Shown here one piece after another: positions 63,215 through 64,000 of a DNA stretch of 64,000 nt. Within the stretch, counting starts at the first letter, position 1. Each line of letters begins with the position of its first letter. Where the stretch lies: the NCBI GenBank assembly GCA_029204225.1, contig CM055103.1, forward strand, positions 3,319,224-3,383,223, written 5' to 3'. This DNA comes from Diphasiastrum complanatum. Its lineage: Eukaryota; Streptophyta; Lycopodiopsida; Lycopodiales; Lycopodiaceae. The notes below the pieces were generated by a model. That model was not told the DNA's origin and ran no database searches. It saw nothing but the letters and a program-made list of their open reading frames with translations. Made by a program: the position numbers and the translations under genes.

Positions 63215-63533
63215 CAAGTGTGCAGATGTGAAAGTACAGATTGGATGTGCTGTCTGTAGGAGATCGTGGGTGGCTGCAATTGTTGTCCAAACTATTAGCG
63301 CAACTACATGGAGTGAGCGTAAAAAGAGTGCGACGTCAGCCAGTGCTGAAGTGAACGTTGGTGATGATGCGAAAAGTGGGTCACTCTTACGAATGGCCTT
63401 AGGATAAGATTTACAGGGTGCCTTAGCTTTTAGGACACCTTCTGCTCGAATAAGAGCCTTCCAATGGGTAATTCCAAAATTAGCCATATATTGGCTGAGT
63501 GAGCTTACAACAAAAGAGATATTTGGTCTTGTA
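63143..63533 (-). repeat. Cop-2 LTR fragment
   Basis: Minus-strand copy of 34920-35312, with a TA run at 63183-63207. One end is the shared Gyp-N junction; the other (about 63533) joins a Cop-1 LTR. Confidence 0.7.
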
Positions 63534-63940
63534 CAGATCATTGCAATGCAAGCAATCACCAAGATAATGCACCAATGTATAGTAGAACCCAAGAGAACCA
63601 TGTACAAGCATGAAATGAGATAGAGAAGAGAGAAGATCACTCTCTCCAAAATTTACATCCTTTTATAGCAGGTCCAGACCCTATTTGGCCACTTGGCTTT
63701 CCCGCCAAAATGCTAACCTTACTCATTTTGGGTCTAGATTCAATGTACCCAACTATTCAAATTGAATCTACTCAAACTCGCATTCTAACTTTCCCACACT
63801 TTCAAAAAGTGTTTATTCAGATGAAATCTAGACTAATGAACTTTGAAAGGTCAACCTCTATGTCTAAAACAAGTTTTGGCCACAATATGTCAAATATGGA
63901 AATATTGCAAAATGTGATGAATCTAGTTGAATCTTTCACA
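63534..63940 (-). repeat. Second Cop-1 LTR, truncated
   Basis: Minus strand: starts TGTGAAAGATTCAACTAG at 63940 and follows the Cop-1 LTR for about 400 bp, with an intact TATAAAAGG (about 63659-63667). The 3' part is cut near 63534. Confidence 0.85.
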
Positions 63941-64000
63941 GTCCCTCTTCAACTAGTTTTAGCATAGACTTTGATAATACTCCAAGTGAAGTCCTATGCT
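63941..64000 (-). pseudogene. Second Cop-1, polypurine tract and RNase H end
   Basis: Minus strand: the last RNase H codons (TSLGVLSKSMLKLVEEG) and the polypurine tract GAAGAGGGAC directly before the LTR. The rest of this copy is beyond the window. Confidence 0.8.

Noticed and set aside
1-64000. Bacterial or viral origin of the window
   Set aside because: No operons or prokaryotic genes. LTR elements with plant-type primer sites, a spliced WRKY fragment and microsatellites point to a plant nuclear genome.

Overview
The window looks like heterochromatic or intergenic DNA from a land plant. It is AT-rich and densely nested with LTR retrotransposons. The cues are Ty1/copia and Ty3/gypsy polyprotein domains, initiator-Met and Asp tRNA-type primer sites, and a captured, degenerate piece of a WRKY transcription factor gene (a plant family). 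I found no intact host gene. The species cannot be named from the sequence alone.

Family labels used below. Gyp-P: Ty3-like element with gag, protease (PR), reverse transcriptase (RT), RNase H (RH) and integrase (IN), and a putative LTR of about 845-870 bp. Gyp-N: Ty3-like element with gag and PR followed directly by two unrecognised ORFs (ORF-X, ORF-Y) and a 745 bp LTR; no RT or IN was seen. Cop-1 to Cop-4: four copia groups. M: a small TIR element with TTA target duplications. Composite R: a mosaic repeat that joins the Gyp-P LTR to a copia PR remnant, an unrecognised ORF (ORF-R), a GC-rich palindromic block, a 117 bp tandem pair, a tRNA-like sequence and a WRKY gene fragment.

Layout: 1-3428 Gyp-N (-); 3429-6419 Gyp-P (-); 6420-11130 composite R copies R1 and R2 (+), with M1 in R2; 11131-13678 Gyp-N (-); 13679-15108 Cop-3 5' end; 15109-15890 Gyp-P; 15912-20273 composite R3 (+) with the best WRKY remnant; 20281-21738 M2 and Gyp-P (-); 21860-25926 Gyp-N (-), the best copy; 25927-28196 Cop-2 (-); 28197-28769 M4 and R4 (-); 28770-31826 Gyp-P (+); 31827-32472 Gyp-N 5' end; 32681-35312 Cop-2 (+); 35313-36557 Gyp-N (+); 36558-37530 Gyp-P (+); 37946-39235 R7 (-); 39236-43646 Gyp-P (+) and its duplicated 3' end; 43647-45112 a 13-unit tandem array; 45295-48146 R5 (-); 48161-48752 M3 and a Cop-4 fragment; 48753-50079 and 55928-56770 Gyp-P (-), split by a complete Cop-1 element (50080-55922, target duplication GCTAT); 56771-61189 Gyp-P LTR and R6 (+); 61190-64000 fragments of Gyp-P, an unassigned LTR-like piece, Gyp-N, Cop-2 and a second Cop-1.

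The coding regions do not form a working pathway. Nearly all are disabled copies. The same junctions, deletions and stop codons recur in different places and orientations, so much of the window grew by duplication and recombination of already chimeric, already defective modules. Cop-1 is the only element with both LTRs and a target duplication, and an uninterrupted relative of its target site lies near 5700. The most unusual content is composite R with its WRKY and tRNA-like cargo, the RT-less Gyp-N family, and the long/short tandem array. All alignments and difference counts were made by eye.
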